A DNA stretch of 64,000 bases from Gallionellales bacterium 39-52-133 (GCA_002278935.1 NCJL01000002.1:208267-272266); one strand, 5' to 3'. Counted from the stretch's first letter, positions 1-10,262 are shown. The notes: generated from the sequence alone by a model not told the origin. A program made the numbers and translations.

Positions 1-224
1 GGGCTGAAACATGGCCGTTTGTGATGACGGGTTATGCAACGATGAAGCTGCAGCCGGCAAACCCGCAAGTCAACAAGACATTGCTGCACTTTTTTGACAG
101 CGGCCTGAAACGTGGCCAGATCGAAGTGGTCAGCGCAGATCTGATTCCTTTGCCGGATAGTGTGGCTACAATCATTCGTGCCGCATTGAAAGAGCAGCAT
201 ATAGGCAGCCAGGGTGGAAAGTAA
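1..224 (+). CDS. pstS: PstS-type phosphate-binding protein, C-terminal end (partial)
   Basis: The reading frame is open from base 3 and the gene starts outside the window. About 73 residues remain. They match the end of periplasmic phosphate-binding proteins of the PstS family: an AETWPFVMTGYATMK segment, an FFDSGLKRGQ helix (family pattern FfdWalkeGQ) and a terminal IPLPDSVATIIRAAL helix (family pattern YvPLPdavv..ir). The family delivers phosphate to the PstCAB importer. The last residues are hydrophilic. A strong terminator follows, so this is the last gene of its transcription unit. Assigned from the C-terminus only. Confidence 0.72.
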   Translation, partial: AETWPFVMTGYATMKLQPANPQVNKTLLHFFDSGLKRGQIEVVSADLIPLPDSVATIIRAALKEQHIGSQGGK

Positions 225-303
225 ATTTTCACGGCTTCCGGGATGAAGAATTTCACTTGGGGGGAATGATCTGATTCAATAATTTTTTATATTGAAATCA
301 ATA

Positions 304-331
304 AATAAGGCGACTTCGGTCGCCTTATTCT
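304..331 (+). terminator. Rho-independent terminator with UUCG tetraloop
   Basis: A perfect 11-bp stem (304-314 with 319-329) is closed by a C(UUCG)G tetraloop, the most stable class of RNA hairpin loop. It lies about 80 bases after the pstS stop codon and only a short T-rich stretch follows. The A-rich 5' side means it could also work on the other strand. Confidence 0.85.
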
Positions 332-420
332 TGGGTGGAGATTTTAATGCGTTCTTTCCGCAGTTTGCATAAGGCATCTGTATGCTATCCTTTAATTCGT
401 TTGATTTTCCGCTATTCCAG

Positions 421-2349
421 ATGAAGTATTTATTACTGGCACTACTTCTCATTCCTGCTGTTGCCTCAGCAGAACAGGACGACGACTTTCTGGCCGCACG
501 TGAAGCATATCGTGCAGATGATCTCCCGCGTCTTGAAAAAATTGCCGAGAACTTCAAAAGCTCGCCGCTAGAACCCTATCTGACCTACTACCAGCTCCGC
601 TTGCGCCTCTACACGCGTAACCCTGATGGCGTAAAAGAATTTCTGGCGCGACCTGACGATACACCCGTGATTGATAAGTTGCGCTCGGAATGGTTGAAGT
701 GGCAAGCAAAACAAATGAGATGGGATGTATTTGAAGCGGAGTATCCGCGTTTGCTGGAAGCAGATGACGAGATGAAATGTTATGCGCTGCAGGCCCGTCT
801 GCCTGATGGTGTTGAACAGGTGTTGCATGAGGCGCGTACCTTCTGGTTTAGTGGCAAGGGACAGCCGGAGAGTTGCGTGACTCTTTTCAATATGGCACTC
901 GGTGCCGGGATAATCAGCGAAGAGGATGTATGGCAGCGTATACGACTTGCGCTTGAAGTCAATAATATCGCACTGGTCAAGCAACTCTCGGAGCACTTGC
1001 CCAAAGAGCGCAAAATTCACACAAGAGTACTGGAGAGTGCGGCTGCGCATCCGGACCGATATCTTGCGAAGCTCAAGCTTGTCAATTCAAGCGAGGCGGA
1101 ACGCATGGTCGTACTCTTTGCCTTGCAGCGTTTGGCCAAGCAATTGCCTCAGCTGGCCTACTCGCGCTGGAAGAAAATTGAGGATCATTTTGATTATGCC
1201 GAACAACATTATTTTTACGGATGGCTGGGCTATGAGGCTGCGCGCAATCTGGATGACAGGGCATTGACCTGGTTCAAGGCCGCCAAGGATAATCCGCTTA
1301 ATGAAACGCAGCTGGCATGGCGGACGCGGGCGGCATTGCGTGCGGGAAACTGGTACGAGGTTTGGGCCAGCATTACCGCCATGTCACCCGGTCAGCAACG
1401 AGAAGGGGCGTGGCGCTACTGGAAAGCGAGGGCATGGAAAGCACTCGGGCGGGACAGTGAGGCTGAAGCATTGCTGACCGAGTTGAGTCGTGAACACAAT
1501 TTTTACGGGCAGCTTGCAGCAGAGGAAATCGATACCGCCCATACTGGCGGCTTAATTTCGGTAAGCTATCAGCCAACTATAATTGAAATTGAAGCCATGC
1601 AGGCGCAACCTGCGATGCAGCGCACCTTGAGTCTCTATCGCATGGGCTTGCGAGAGGAAGCGGCAAAAGAGTGGTCCCTCGCTGTTCGCAAACTGGATGA
1701 CAAGCAGTTGCTGGTTGCCTCCGGGATTGCAAGCCGCAATGAAATGTATGACCGTTCAATTAACGCGGCAGACAGGACCATCTTGCTGCACGATTTTAAT
1801 TTACGATATCCCGCTCCTTACCGCGACAGCCTTCAGGAGCGGATACAGGAAAATAATCTGGAAGAGGCATGGGTATATGGTCTGATGCGACAGGAAAGCC
1901 GTTTTGTGACACAGGCAAAATCGACTGTTGGTGCGGCAGGATTGATGCAGGTTATGCCCGCAACGGCACGCTGGATAGCGCAAAAAATTGGAATGAAAGA
2001 CTATCGCAAAGCACTGATCAGCGAACTGGATACAAATCTCAAACTGGGTACTTATTACATGAAAAACGTACTGTCCTCACTGGGAAATAATCCGGTACTT
2101 GCTTCTGCTGCCTATAACGCCGGGCCAGGACGTGCCCGCCAGTGGCAGGCAGAGCGACCGCTTGAAGGTGCTGTTTACGTGGAGAATATTCCTTTTGATG
2201 AGACGCGTGATTACGTCAAAAAAGTCATGAGCAACACTGTTTATTACGCCAGGCTGTTTGGCCATGCCGCGCCTACACTGAAGCAGAGGCTGGGTGTAAT
2301 CGAGGCAAATATGCGCGGCAACCAGCGCTCGATGAAGAATGAAAGATAA
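421..2349 (+). CDS. slt: Soluble lytic murein transglycosylase (Slt70-like)
   Basis: This exported enzyme cleaves peptidoglycan glycan strands to 1,6-anhydro-muropeptides. The start at 421 gives a clean signal peptide (MKYLLLALLLIPAVASA). An upstream in-frame ATG at 382 has an AAGG seven bases before it and would add 13 residues, so the start is uncertain. A long helical superhelix fills about residues 20-460. The C-terminal SLT domain contains the catalytic glutamate in GLMRQESRF, then GLMQVMPATA and SAAYNAGPGRARQW, the hallmarks of family 1 transglycosylases. Length (about 640 residues) is normal. Its last bases overlap the cca start. Confidence 0.93.
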   Translation: MKYLLLALLLIPAVASAEQDDDFLAAREAYRADDLPRLEKIAENFKSSPLEPYLTYYQLRLRLYTRNPDGVKEFLARPDDTPVIDKLRSEWLKWQAKQMRWDVFEAEYPRLLEADDEMKCYALQARLPDGVEQVLHEARTFWFSGKGQPESCVTLFNMALGAGIISEEDVWQRIRLALEVNNIALVKQLSEHLPKERKIHTRVLESAAAHPDRYLAKLKLVNSSEAERMVVLFALQRLAKQLPQLAYSRWKKIEDHFDYAEQHYFYGWLGYEAARNLDDRALTWFKAAKDNPLNETQLAWRTRAALRAGNWYEVWASITAMSPGQQREGAWRYWKARAWKALGRDSEAEALLTELSREHNFYGQLAAEEIDTAHTGGLISVSYQPTIIEIEAMQAQPAMQRTLSLYRMGLREEAAKEWSLAVRKLDDKQLLVASGIASRNEMYDRSINAADRTILLHDFNLRYPAPYRDSLQERIQENNLEEAWVYGLMRQESRFVTQAKSTVGAAGLMQVMPATARWIAQKIGMKDYRKALISELDTNLKLGTYYMKNVLSSLGNNPVLASAAYNAGPGRARQWQAERPLEGAVYVENIPFDETRDYVKKVMSNTVYYARLFGHAAPTLKQRLGVIEANMRGNQRSMKNER

Positions 2350-3565
2350 ATCGCCAACTATTTATTGCGTGGGGGGCGCGGTGCGGGATGGCCTGCTCGG
2401 TTTGCCGGTGCAGGATCATGATTGGGTCGTGGTGGGCGCCACACCTGAAAAAATGGAAGCTTTGGGCTACAGGCCGGTAGGCAAGGATTTTCCGGTGTTT
2501 TTGCATCCGGACACGCACGAGGAATATGCGCTGGCACGCACCGAGCGCAAAACAGCACTTGGCTACAAGGGCTTTGCAGTCTATGCCGCACCGGACGTTA
2601 CGCTGGAACAGGATTTATCGCGCCGCGACTTTACTGTCAATGCCATTGCCCGGGCTGAAGATGGCAGCCTGATCGATCCTTACCACGGCATCGACGACCT
2701 GCGCGCGGGCATATTGCGCCATGTCAGCGCGGCATTCAGCGAGGACCCGGTGCGCATCTTGCGTGCGGCACGTTTCGTCGCGCGATTTGGTTTTTCCATT
2801 GCGCCCGAAACGCTGGAGCTGATGAAATCGATGGTTTCGAATGGAGAAGTCGATGCCTTGGTGCCGGAGCGAGTCTGGCAAGAGCTGGCGCGCGGTCTGA
2901 TGGAGAAAAATCCCTCGCGTTTCATCACCACCCTGCGCGATTGCGGCGCTTTGAAAAAAATCCTGCCCGAAGTGGATGCGCTGTTTGGCGTGCCACAACC
3001 CCCGCAGCACCACCCTGAAATAGATTGCGGTATCCATACCATGATGGTGCTGGATGACACGGCAATACATGACTATGCGCTGGAAGTGCGTTTTGCGGCA
3101 CTGATGCACGATCTGGGCAAGGCCAATACACCAAAAGATATTTTGCCCCGCCATATCGGTCACGAGGCGCGCAGTGTCGATCTGTTGCGCGCCTTGTGCG
3201 AGCGCCTGCGCGTGCCCGGTGAATGCCGCGACCTGGGTTTGCTGGTGGCGCGATATCACGGTGATGTGCATCGCGCCCGCGAGTTGCGCCCTGACACCAT
3301 TGTGCGTTTGTTTCAAAATTGCGATGCATGGCGCAAACCGGAGCGCTTTACACAGCTGCTGGAAGCTTGCGCATCCGATGCGCGAGGCCGCAGCGGGCAT
3401 GAGCAGGATGAGTACCCGCAGGCTGCATACCTTCAGCGCATGTTGCGTGCGGCACAGGCCGTGAACGCCGGTGAAATAGCGCGGCAATGTGTGGATAAAA
3501 ACCTGATTGCAGAGCGGGTGAAGGAGGCAAGGATTGTTGCGGTGGAGATGGAGCGGAACAAATAA
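2339..3565 (+). CDS. cca: Multifunctional CCA-adding tRNA nucleotidyltransferase
   Basis: The enzyme adds or repairs the 3' CCA end of tRNAs. The N-terminal nucleotidyltransferase core has the GGAVRD motif and the metal-binding DHDWVVVG carboxylates near residues 10-30, followed by the RRDFTVNAIA segment. The second half carries an HD phosphohydrolase domain (CGIHTMMVLDD, MHDLGKANTP). This makes it the long, multifunctional proteobacterial class (E. coli-like, about 410 residues). The start ATG overlaps the end of slt by 11 bases, so the two are translationally coupled. Confidence 0.95.
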   Translation: MKDKSPTIYCVGGAVRDGLLGLPVQDHDWVVVGATPEKMEALGYRPVGKDFPVFLHPDTHEEYALARTERKTALGYKGFAVYAAPDVTLEQDLSRRDFTVNAIARAEDGSLIDPYHGIDDLRAGILRHVSAAFSEDPVRILRAARFVARFGFSIAPETLELMKSMVSNGEVDALVPERVWQELARGLMEKNPSRFITTLRDCGALKKILPEVDALFGVPQPPQHHPEIDCGIHTMMVLDDTAIHDYALEVRFAALMHDLGKANTPKDILPRHIGHEARSVDLLRALCERLRVPGECRDLGLLVARYHGDVHRARELRPDTIVRLFQNCDAWRKPERFTQLLEACASDARGRSGHEQDEYPQAAYLQRMLRAAQAVNAGEIARQCVDKNLIAERVKEARIVAVEMERNK

Positions 3566-3754
3566 GTGAATATTTATTGACAGGGTATGTAAGTAATTTT
3601 GCATTCGTGCGACCAAGGGTCGAGTGCAGTAAATATTGACTGATTGTTGCTTCGTCCAGCAAGGAGATTCTGCTGGTGCAATGGAACAGCAGTTTGTTTT
3701 TTACCGCTTTAGTGATGACATGCGCAGCCATATTTTTAAAAAGGCAATAATCTG

Positions 3755-4228
3755 ATGGTCCGTTTAATACCAGCCTGGTCCCTCTGCAGGAGTTATCTTG
3801 AAAAGCCGGGTGCATATATACCGCAGCTCGGTTTGCGCCTGTTGCTGGCCTATGAGTTCTGGATCGCCGGGATTGAAAAAATTAAGGGCACAAACTGGTT
3901 TGCTGATATTCAGCCCAGTTTCCCTTTTCCGTTAAATTATGTTCCGGCAGAAATCAGCTGGCAGCTTGCAACCTGGTTTGAGCTGATCGGGCCTATCGCC
4001 TTGCTGCTGGGATTGGCAACTCGATTTTTCAGCCTGTCATTATTCATCCTGACGGTTGTGGCATGGGTGGCTGTTCACGCCGGGAGTGGTTATAACGTAT
4101 GTGATAACGGTTACAAATTGCCATTGATCTATCTGGTGATGTTCCTTCCTTTGATATTCAACGGTGCGGGCAAGGCGAGTCTGGATTATTTCGTGTGGCA
4201 ACGCTTTGCCCAGGCCGGGAAGCAGTAG
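3755..4228 (+). CDS. DoxX-family integral membrane protein
   Basis: A 157-residue membrane protein with about four hydrophobic segments (near residues 27-45, 70-87, 90-108 and 126-142) and the DoxX-like pattern LGLRLLLAYEFWIAGIEKIKG. DoxX-family proteins often accompany DUF692/DUF2063 (bufferin or 'gig') gene clusters. Here it lies directly upstream of the ECF sigma factor that heads such a cluster. It is separated by about 200 bases containing a dispersed AT-rich repeat, so it may have its own promoter. An AAGG lies about 12 bases before the ATG, a loose ribosome binding site. The exact activity is unknown; a role in membrane redox or metal stress is inference. Confidence 0.8.
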   Translation: MVRLIPAWSLCRSYLEKPGAYIPQLGLRLLLAYEFWIAGIEKIKGTNWFADIQPSFPFPLNYVPAEISWQLATWFELIGPIALLLGLATRFFSLSLFILTVVAWVAVHAGSGYNVCDNGYKLPLIYLVMFLPLIFNGAGKASLDYFVWQRFAQAGKQ

Positions 4229-4262
4229 TCAGTCTGGCTGTAACGTGGATTGATACTTAAGT

Positions 4263-4285
4263 ATTTGATTATATTGAATATTTTA
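4263..4285 (+). repeat. Dispersed AT-rich intergenic repeat, copy 1
   Basis: A 23-base copy of a motif whose core is TTGATTATATTGAATATTTT. The same sequence, with one or two changes, occurs in at least five other places in the window (20973, 26927, 30770, 43003, 58459), always at or between gene ends. This copy lies between the DoxX gene and the ECF sigma gene. Confidence 0.6.
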
Positions 4286-4461
4286 TGATTTAAATCAGGC
4301 TGTTGCAGCTGATGCAAGTTGCGGGAATGTTGCTTCCCTGTTTTAAGTATGCCGGTTGTGAGTTTTTTTGAATTGTGATGGAATAAAGCATGAGTCATGC
4401 TTGTTTACCCGGTTGAGTAGCAATTGAATCGATCATGAATTTTCAGGTGTCCACCATCGCT

Positions 4462-5073
4462 ATGAATATTGAGCAAAGCGGGTCAACAAAACTGTCGCGT
4501 CCTGAAGATTGGGTTTCGCAGCATGGCGATTATCTGTTCCGTTTTGCGATGGTCAGGCTGAGGGATGAGCATCTGGCTGAGGATGCGGTACAAGAAACGC
4601 TGCTGGCTGCATTGCAGGGACAAAAAAACTTTTCAGGCGACTCCTCGGAAAGAACCTGGCTGGTGGGCATACTGAAACACAAGATTGTTGATCTCATACG
4701 CAAAAAAGTTCGCGAACCCACCCTGGTCAATGTGGATGAAGCGATGGAGTTTGGCGAAGATGAAGTAACAGACGCCCTGTTCGATAACACCGGGCATTGG
4801 GTGACACCCTGCCAGGATTGGGGCAGTCCGGACAAGGTGCTTGAACAGAAACGTTTCTGGAAGATTTTGTCTGAATGCCTGAAACGCTTGCCGCCACAAC
4901 TGGCCATGCTTTACTCGTTGCGTGAAATTTCCGGCATGGATACGGAAGAAATTTGTAAGGATCTGAATATCTCGCCGACTAACAGTTGGGTAATGTTGCA
5001 CCGGGCCCGCTTGGGGTTGAAGCAGTGCTTTGAAGTCCATTGGCTGGGTGAAGAACGCGCGGGGGCAGGATAA
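4462..5073 (+). CDS. ECF-type RNA polymerase sigma factor of the bufferin locus
   Basis: Region 2 is recognisable (DYLFRFAMVRLRDEHLAEDAVQE, then ERTWLVGILKHKIVDLIRKK). A C-terminal region 4 helix-turn-helix follows (LPPQLAMLYSLREISGMDTE, then ISPTNSWVMLHRARLGLKQC). There is no region 1.1 or region 3, as expected for an ECF sigma factor. I chose the ATG at 4462; another in-frame ATG lies at 4435. The gene overlaps the anti-sigma gene by one base (TAATG), so they are translationally coupled. By context it should direct transcription of the downstream peptide/DUF692/DUF2063 genes, as RpoQ does for the gig genes of Cupriavidus metallidurans. Confidence 0.92.
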   Translation: MNIEQSGSTKLSRPEDWVSQHGDYLFRFAMVRLRDEHLAEDAVQETLLAALQGQKNFSGDSSERTWLVGILKHKIVDLIRKKVREPTLVNVDEAMEFGEDEVTDALFDNTGHWVTPCQDWGSPDKVLEQKRFWKILSECLKRLPPQLAMLYSLREISGMDTEEICKDLNISPTNSWVMLHRARLGLKQCFEVHWLGEERAGAG

Positions 5074-5351
5074 TGTTGACGTGTAAAGATGCCAGTCATC
5101 TTATGTCGCAATCATTTGATCGGCGGCTGGGCTGGATGGAAAAGGCAGGTTTGCGCTTTCATCTGGCGATTTGCAGGAGTTGCCAGATCGCGCACAGACA
5201 ACTGGATTTTTTGCACTGGTTTTGTAAACGGATAGCAGCAGATCCGTCGGATATCACCTCCATGCAGCCCGGCCTCTCGGCCGAAGCGCAGGAGCGGATA
5301 TTGAAAGAATTGCGTCGAAAGCAGGGTGAGCAGTCAACATCGGGTGATTGA
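5073..5351 (+). CDS. Zinc-finger (ZAS-like) anti-sigma factor
   Basis: A 92-residue soluble protein with a His-x3-Cys-x2-Cys motif (FHLAICRSC, about residues 26-34) preceded by a conserved early Cys (LTCKDASHL). This is the zinc-binding anti-sigma pattern of zf-HC2 proteins. No membrane segment is obvious, so a cytoplasmic redox- or metal-sensitive anti-sigma factor is likely. Its ATG overlaps the sigma factor stop codon. Binding to the adjacent sigma factor is inferred from gene order. Confidence 0.85.
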   Translation: MLTCKDASHLMSQSFDRRLGWMEKAGLRFHLAICRSCQIAHRQLDFLHWFCKRIAADPSDITSMQPGLSAEAQERILKELRRKQGEQSTSGD

Positions 5352-5409
5352 TGCTTGTGTGCCGGGAAACCGGTTTGTATTTAACTTTAAATTATGGAGA
5401 AACACCAAC

Positions 5410-5694
5410 ATGGCTAACACCAAATCTACTCTTTCCCTCGCATTAGGCAGCGTTTTTGTTGCATCGATGGCGGCTTCTTCAATGGCCAGCGCTGCTCAAA
5501 ACCCGTTTGCAATGGCAAGTCTGGACAACGGTTATATGGTTGCCCAGGCTGACAAGGCTAAAGAAGGCAAATGCGGCGAAGGCAAGTGCGGCGCAAACAA
5601 GGCAAAAGCTAAAGAAGGCAAGTGTGGCGGCGATAAAGCAAAGATGAAAGATGGCAAATGCGGCGAAGGCAAGTGCGGCGGTACCAAGAAGTAA
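5410..5694 (+). CDS. bufA: Bufferin-type precursor peptide with five (E/D)GKCG motifs
   Basis: A 94-residue peptide with a signal-peptide-like N-terminus (about residues 1-29, ending ASSMASAAQN) and a Lys/Gly-rich C-terminal half holding exactly five Cys, each in EGKCG or DGKCG, separated by AKAK-type spacers. In bufferins of this type (studied in Caulobacter) the MNIO enzyme BufB converts such cysteines to thiooxazoles, giving an exported copper-chelating peptide. The true start at 5410 is set by GGAGA nine bases upstream; the longer frame from 5326 overlaps the anti-sigma gene and lacks a signal peptide. The next two genes encode the matching modifying enzymes. The number of modified cysteines is inference. 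Confidence 0.9.
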   Translation: MANTKSTLSLALGSVFVASMAASSMASAAQNPFAMASLDNGYMVAQADKAKEGKCGEGKCGANKAKAKEGKCGGDKAKMKDGKCGEGKCGGTKK

Positions 5695-5709
5695 TAGTGC
5701 AGGGCAGAC

Positions 5710-6573
5710 ATGAATACTAAACGTATTTATGGCGCGGGCCTGGGACTGCGGCGGGAATTAATTCCCGAGCTGAAGACCCATGTGCCTTCTGCTATCGATT
5801 TTTTTGAAATCGCTCCGGAAAACTGGATTGATCTGGGTGGCGCCACAGGGCGAGACCTGCGTCAATTCAGCGAGCGGTTTCCGATTGTGTGTCACGGCCT
5901 GTCCCTTTCATTGGGCGGGCCTGCGCCGCTGGATGAAATGTTCCTCAAGCGCGTCAAGAGTTTTCTCGATCAGCACCGCATTCCGCTTTACACAGAACAC
6001 CTGAGTTATTGCAGCGATGACGGGCACTTGTATGACTTGCTGCCGATACCGTTTACGCAGGAAGCAGTTCACTATGTGGCAGCCCGCATCCGGCGCACCC
6101 AGGATATTCTGGAGCGCAGGATTGCGGTGGAGAATGCCTCCTACTATGTGGGCTCACCTGTCGCGGATATGAGCGAGCTGGAATTTATCAGCGCCGTGCT
6201 GGAGGAGGCGGATTGCCTGCTGCATCTGGACGTGAATAATATTTACGTCAACAGCGTGAATCACAAATATGATCCGGTAACGTTTTTGCATGCGCTGCCC
6301 GGTGAACGCATTGCCTATATTCATACTGCCGGTCATTTCGTTGAGGCAGAAGATTTGATCGTCGACACGCATGGTGCGGATGTGATCGACCCTGTGTGGG
6401 ATTTGCTGGAAGAAACCTATCAATCTTTCGGCGTATTCCCCACCCTGCTCGAACGCGATTTCAATATTCCGCCTTTGCAGGAACTGGTTAAGGAAGTTGA
6501 ACACATTGCGCAGTTGCAGCAGCGTTTTAGCCAGCCCCGGTATTCCAAAAATGAGCATGCCAAAAAAGGCTGA
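5710..6573 (+). CDS. bufB: DUF692 multinuclear non-heme iron oxidase (MNIO), bufferin maturase
   Basis: A 287-residue TIM-barrel protein of the DUF692/MbnB family. The likely metal ligands are visible in order: [51 protein letters not shown] and LLERDFNIP. These His/Glu/Asp positions define the iron site of MNIO enzymes such as MbnB, which oxidatively remodel cysteines in peptides. It begins 15 bases after the precursor peptide gene and is followed by its DUF2063 partner, whose start overlaps or abuts its stop. The substrate is inferred to be the (E/D)GKCG peptide encoded just upstream. Confidence 0.92.
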   Translation: MNTKRIYGAGLGLRRELIPELKTHVPSAIDFFEIAPENWIDLGGATGRDLRQFSERFPIVCHGLSLSLGGPAPLDEMFLKRVKSFLDQHRIPLYTEHLSYCSDDGHLYDLLPIPFTQEAVHYVAARIRRTQDILERRIAVENASYYVGSPVADMSELEFISAVLEEADCLLHLDVNNIYVNSVNHKYDPVTFLHALPGERIAYIHTAGHFVEAEDLIVDTHGADVIDPVWDLLEETYQSFGVFPTLLERDFNIPPLQELVKEVEHIAQLQQRFSQPRYSKNEHAKKG

Positions 6574-6574
6574 T

Positions 6575-7378
6575 ATGTCCGTCAAGTCCGAATTGCCTGC
6601 ATTCCAGCAATATCAGATTGCGTTCGCCAGCCATATCCGCAATCCCCAGCTCCACAAGCGGCCTCGCGGCGTGGAAGCACGGCGCATGAAAGTCTACAAC
6701 GAGCTGCTCTTCAATAACCTGGAGGGCTTTTTGCTCGCCTGTTTTCCGGTGTTGCGGCAGGTGCTGGGTAAAAGGAAATGGACCAGGCTGGTGCGTGATT
6801 TTTTCACCGCACATCGCTGCCATACGCCTTTCTTCAGGCAAATCCCCGACGAGTTTGTGCACTATCTGAAAAATGAACGCGGCGCGCGGGCGGAAGATCC
6901 TGCATTTTTGCAAGACCTGGCCCATTATGAGTGGGTCGAGCTGATGCTGTCCGTTTCAAACAAGGAAACCAATTTCGCATTGATCGATGCGCAAGGCGAT
7001 TTAATGCAGGGTCAGCCGGCATTAAATCCCGTGCTGACACTGCAAAGTTATGACTATCCGGTGCACCGTATCAGCCCGCGCTTTAAACCCACGGCAGAGC
7101 AGAAGGAAGAAACCCATTTCGCCATTCTGCGAAATAGTGAAGATGAAGTGAAATTCATCCTGATCAATCCGGTCAGCATGCGTTTACTCTCGTTATTGCA
7201 GGCAACCGCGCTAAGCGGTAAAGAGGTGCTGTTACAGATTGCCAGTGAAATGAAACATCCTGATCCGCAAGTTGTTCTGGCAGGAGGCCTTGAAATCATG
7301 CAGTCATTGCGTGATTCACAGGTAATTTTGGGAACGTGGCATATCGAGCTCCCTGATACGCGACGTAAAAACTGGTAA
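6575..7378 (+). CDS. bufC: DUF2063 domain protein, BufC partner of the DUF692 enzyme
   Basis: The N-terminal half has the DUF2063 pattern (FASHIRNPQLHKRPRGVEARR, YNELLFNNLEGFLLACFPVL, FFTAHRCHTPFF), the putative DNA-binding-like domain that in these systems binds the precursor peptide and presents it to the MNIO. The C-terminal half is an unclassified alpha/beta domain. I chose the ATG at 6575, two bases after the bufB stop (TGATATG) with AAGG five bases upstream; in-frame ATGs at 6551 and 6557 would overlap bufB. Final gene of the bufferin operon. The family is clear, the peptide-binding role is inferred. Confidence 0.88.
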   Translation: MSVKSELPAFQQYQIAFASHIRNPQLHKRPRGVEARRMKVYNELLFNNLEGFLLACFPVLRQVLGKRKWTRLVRDFFTAHRCHTPFFRQIPDEFVHYLKNERGARAEDPAFLQDLAHYEWVELMLSVSNKETNFALIDAQGDLMQGQPALNPVLTLQSYDYPVHRISPRFKPTAEQKEETHFAILRNSEDEVKFILINPVSMRLLSLLQATALSGKEVLLQIASEMKHPDPQVVLAGGLEIMQSLRDSQVILGTWHIELPDTRRKNW

Positions 7379-7458
7379 ATATCATTTTGGTTGATTTCGC
7401 GCTGAGCTTTAAACCAAAACAATCAGACAGTCAAAATTGCTGGATGGAGTGAATTAAC

Positions 7459-7857
7459 CTACCAAAGCACTTTCAATCCAAACTGCCGATACTCGGGAAA
7501 ATTGGCATCCTTTGAAACCAGTATTCTTTGTTGTTGAATGGCCTGCCAGATAATCATCCGGTCAAATGGATCCTTGTGTGCGACTTTGGGGAGCTGATAA
7601 AACGAGGCTGTTTCCTGCGCGCCGAGTTGAACAATTTCGATACCCATTTGTGTAGCAATATCCGGCATGTCAGCCGGTGTGCAGTTGCTGAGTTCGATTT
7701 TTCCCAAGGTATACTTCAACGATATTTCCCAGAAGCTGACGCTGCTGACGCTTACCTGATTTTCCGCCAAGCGGATTGCTTCGCGAGCTTTGGCGCTTAA
7801 TTTGTTGGGTGAAAAGGCGGCCCACAGGAAGGTGTGGGTATCGAGCAGGTAATTCAT
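7459..7857 (-). CDS. vapC: PIN-domain ribonuclease toxin (VapC family)
   Basis: A 132-residue PIN domain protein with the acidic active-site residues in place: Asp6 in LLDTHTFLW, Glu44 in SFWEIS, Asp99 in HKDPFDRMI and Asp in VSKDANFP. Toxins of this family cut RNA (often tRNA) when not bound by antitoxin. The start ATG overlaps the antitoxin stop by four bases, the usual antitoxin-first, coupled arrangement. It is transcribed towards the bufferin operon. Confidence 0.9.
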   Translation of the reverse strand: MNYLLDTHTFLWAAFSPNKLSAKAREAIRLAENQVSVSSVSFWEISLKYTLGKIELSNCTPADMPDIATQMGIEIVQLGAQETASFYQLPKVAHKDPFDRMIIWQAIQQQRILVSKDANFPEYRQFGLKVLW

Positions 7858-8096
7858 GCGTTCAACATGTCTTCATCGCTCAGCGCAAAATCTTCATGTA
7901 TCACATAACTGGCTTTGCCTTGCATCACCCCCAGTTGACGCTCTGTTTGCGGCATGAGCTGGCTATAAGGAATAATCGCAGCAATTTTTTCCTTTTTTTT
8001 GCCGTAGCTGATTGCGACAGGTTCGCCGTTTTTGGACAGTTGATCCAGTACTTCCGAGAAATGCGCTTTCAGTTCGCCTACAGTCATCGTTTTCAT
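7854..8096 (-). CDS. Phd/YefM-type antitoxin
   Basis: An 80-residue protein beginning MKTMTVGELKAHFSEVLDQL, the standard N-terminal DNA-binding pattern of Phd/YefM antitoxins, followed by EPVAISYGKKKEKIAAIIPY. The C-terminal acidic tail (HEDFALSDEDMLNA) would wrap the toxin. The start at 8096 has AAGGA about eight bases upstream; the open frame extends further but runs through the groES promoter. It is divergent from groES and likely represses its own promoter in the 193-base gap. Confidence 0.88.
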   Translation of the reverse strand: MKTMTVGELKAHFSEVLDQLSKNGEPVAISYGKKKEKIAAIIPYSQLMPQTERQLGVMQGKASYVIHEDFALSDEDMLNA

Positions 8097-8186
8097 CTCG
8101 GTGTTCCTTTGATTGCTTGCTGTTACTTTAGGTTTTCCGTGACAAGTTGTCAAGAAAAGAGGCCTGGATAATAGTTTCCCCTTGCA

Positions 8187-8214
8187 CTTGAAATAAGTAC
8201 GTCTCGCCCTTATC
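8187..8214 (+). promoter_or_regulatory. Sigma32-like heat-shock promoter of groESL
   Basis: A perfect -35 CTTGAAA (8187-8193) and a -10-like CCCTTATC (8207-8214) are separated by 13 bases, matching the sigma32 consensus layout (CTTGAAA, 13-14 bases, CCCCATNT). It ends two bases before the CIRCE operator. Confidence 0.75.
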
Positions 8215-8215
8215 A

Positions 8216-8242
8216 TTAGCAGTCTACAGCGCCGAGTGCTAA
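8216..8242 (+). promoter_or_regulatory. CIRCE operator (HrcA site) upstream of groES
   Basis: TTAGCAGTC, nine bases, then GAGTGCTAA: the CIRCE inverted repeat TTAGCACTC-N9-GAGTGCTAA with a single mismatch in the left arm. HrcA represses chaperone genes from this element. It overlaps the transcription start region expected from the sigma32-like promoter. Confidence 0.88.
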
Positions 8243-8289
8243 CCGGTTGCGTTGAAAGTTTATAACTATTTGTTTTCAGGAGAAAAAGC

Positions 8290-10262
<1,973 letters not shown>

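Noticed and set aside
2615..3616. 333-codon minus-strand ORF opposite cca
   Set aside because: It is complementary to a conserved gene; no motifs, no signal peptide and no ribosome binding site.
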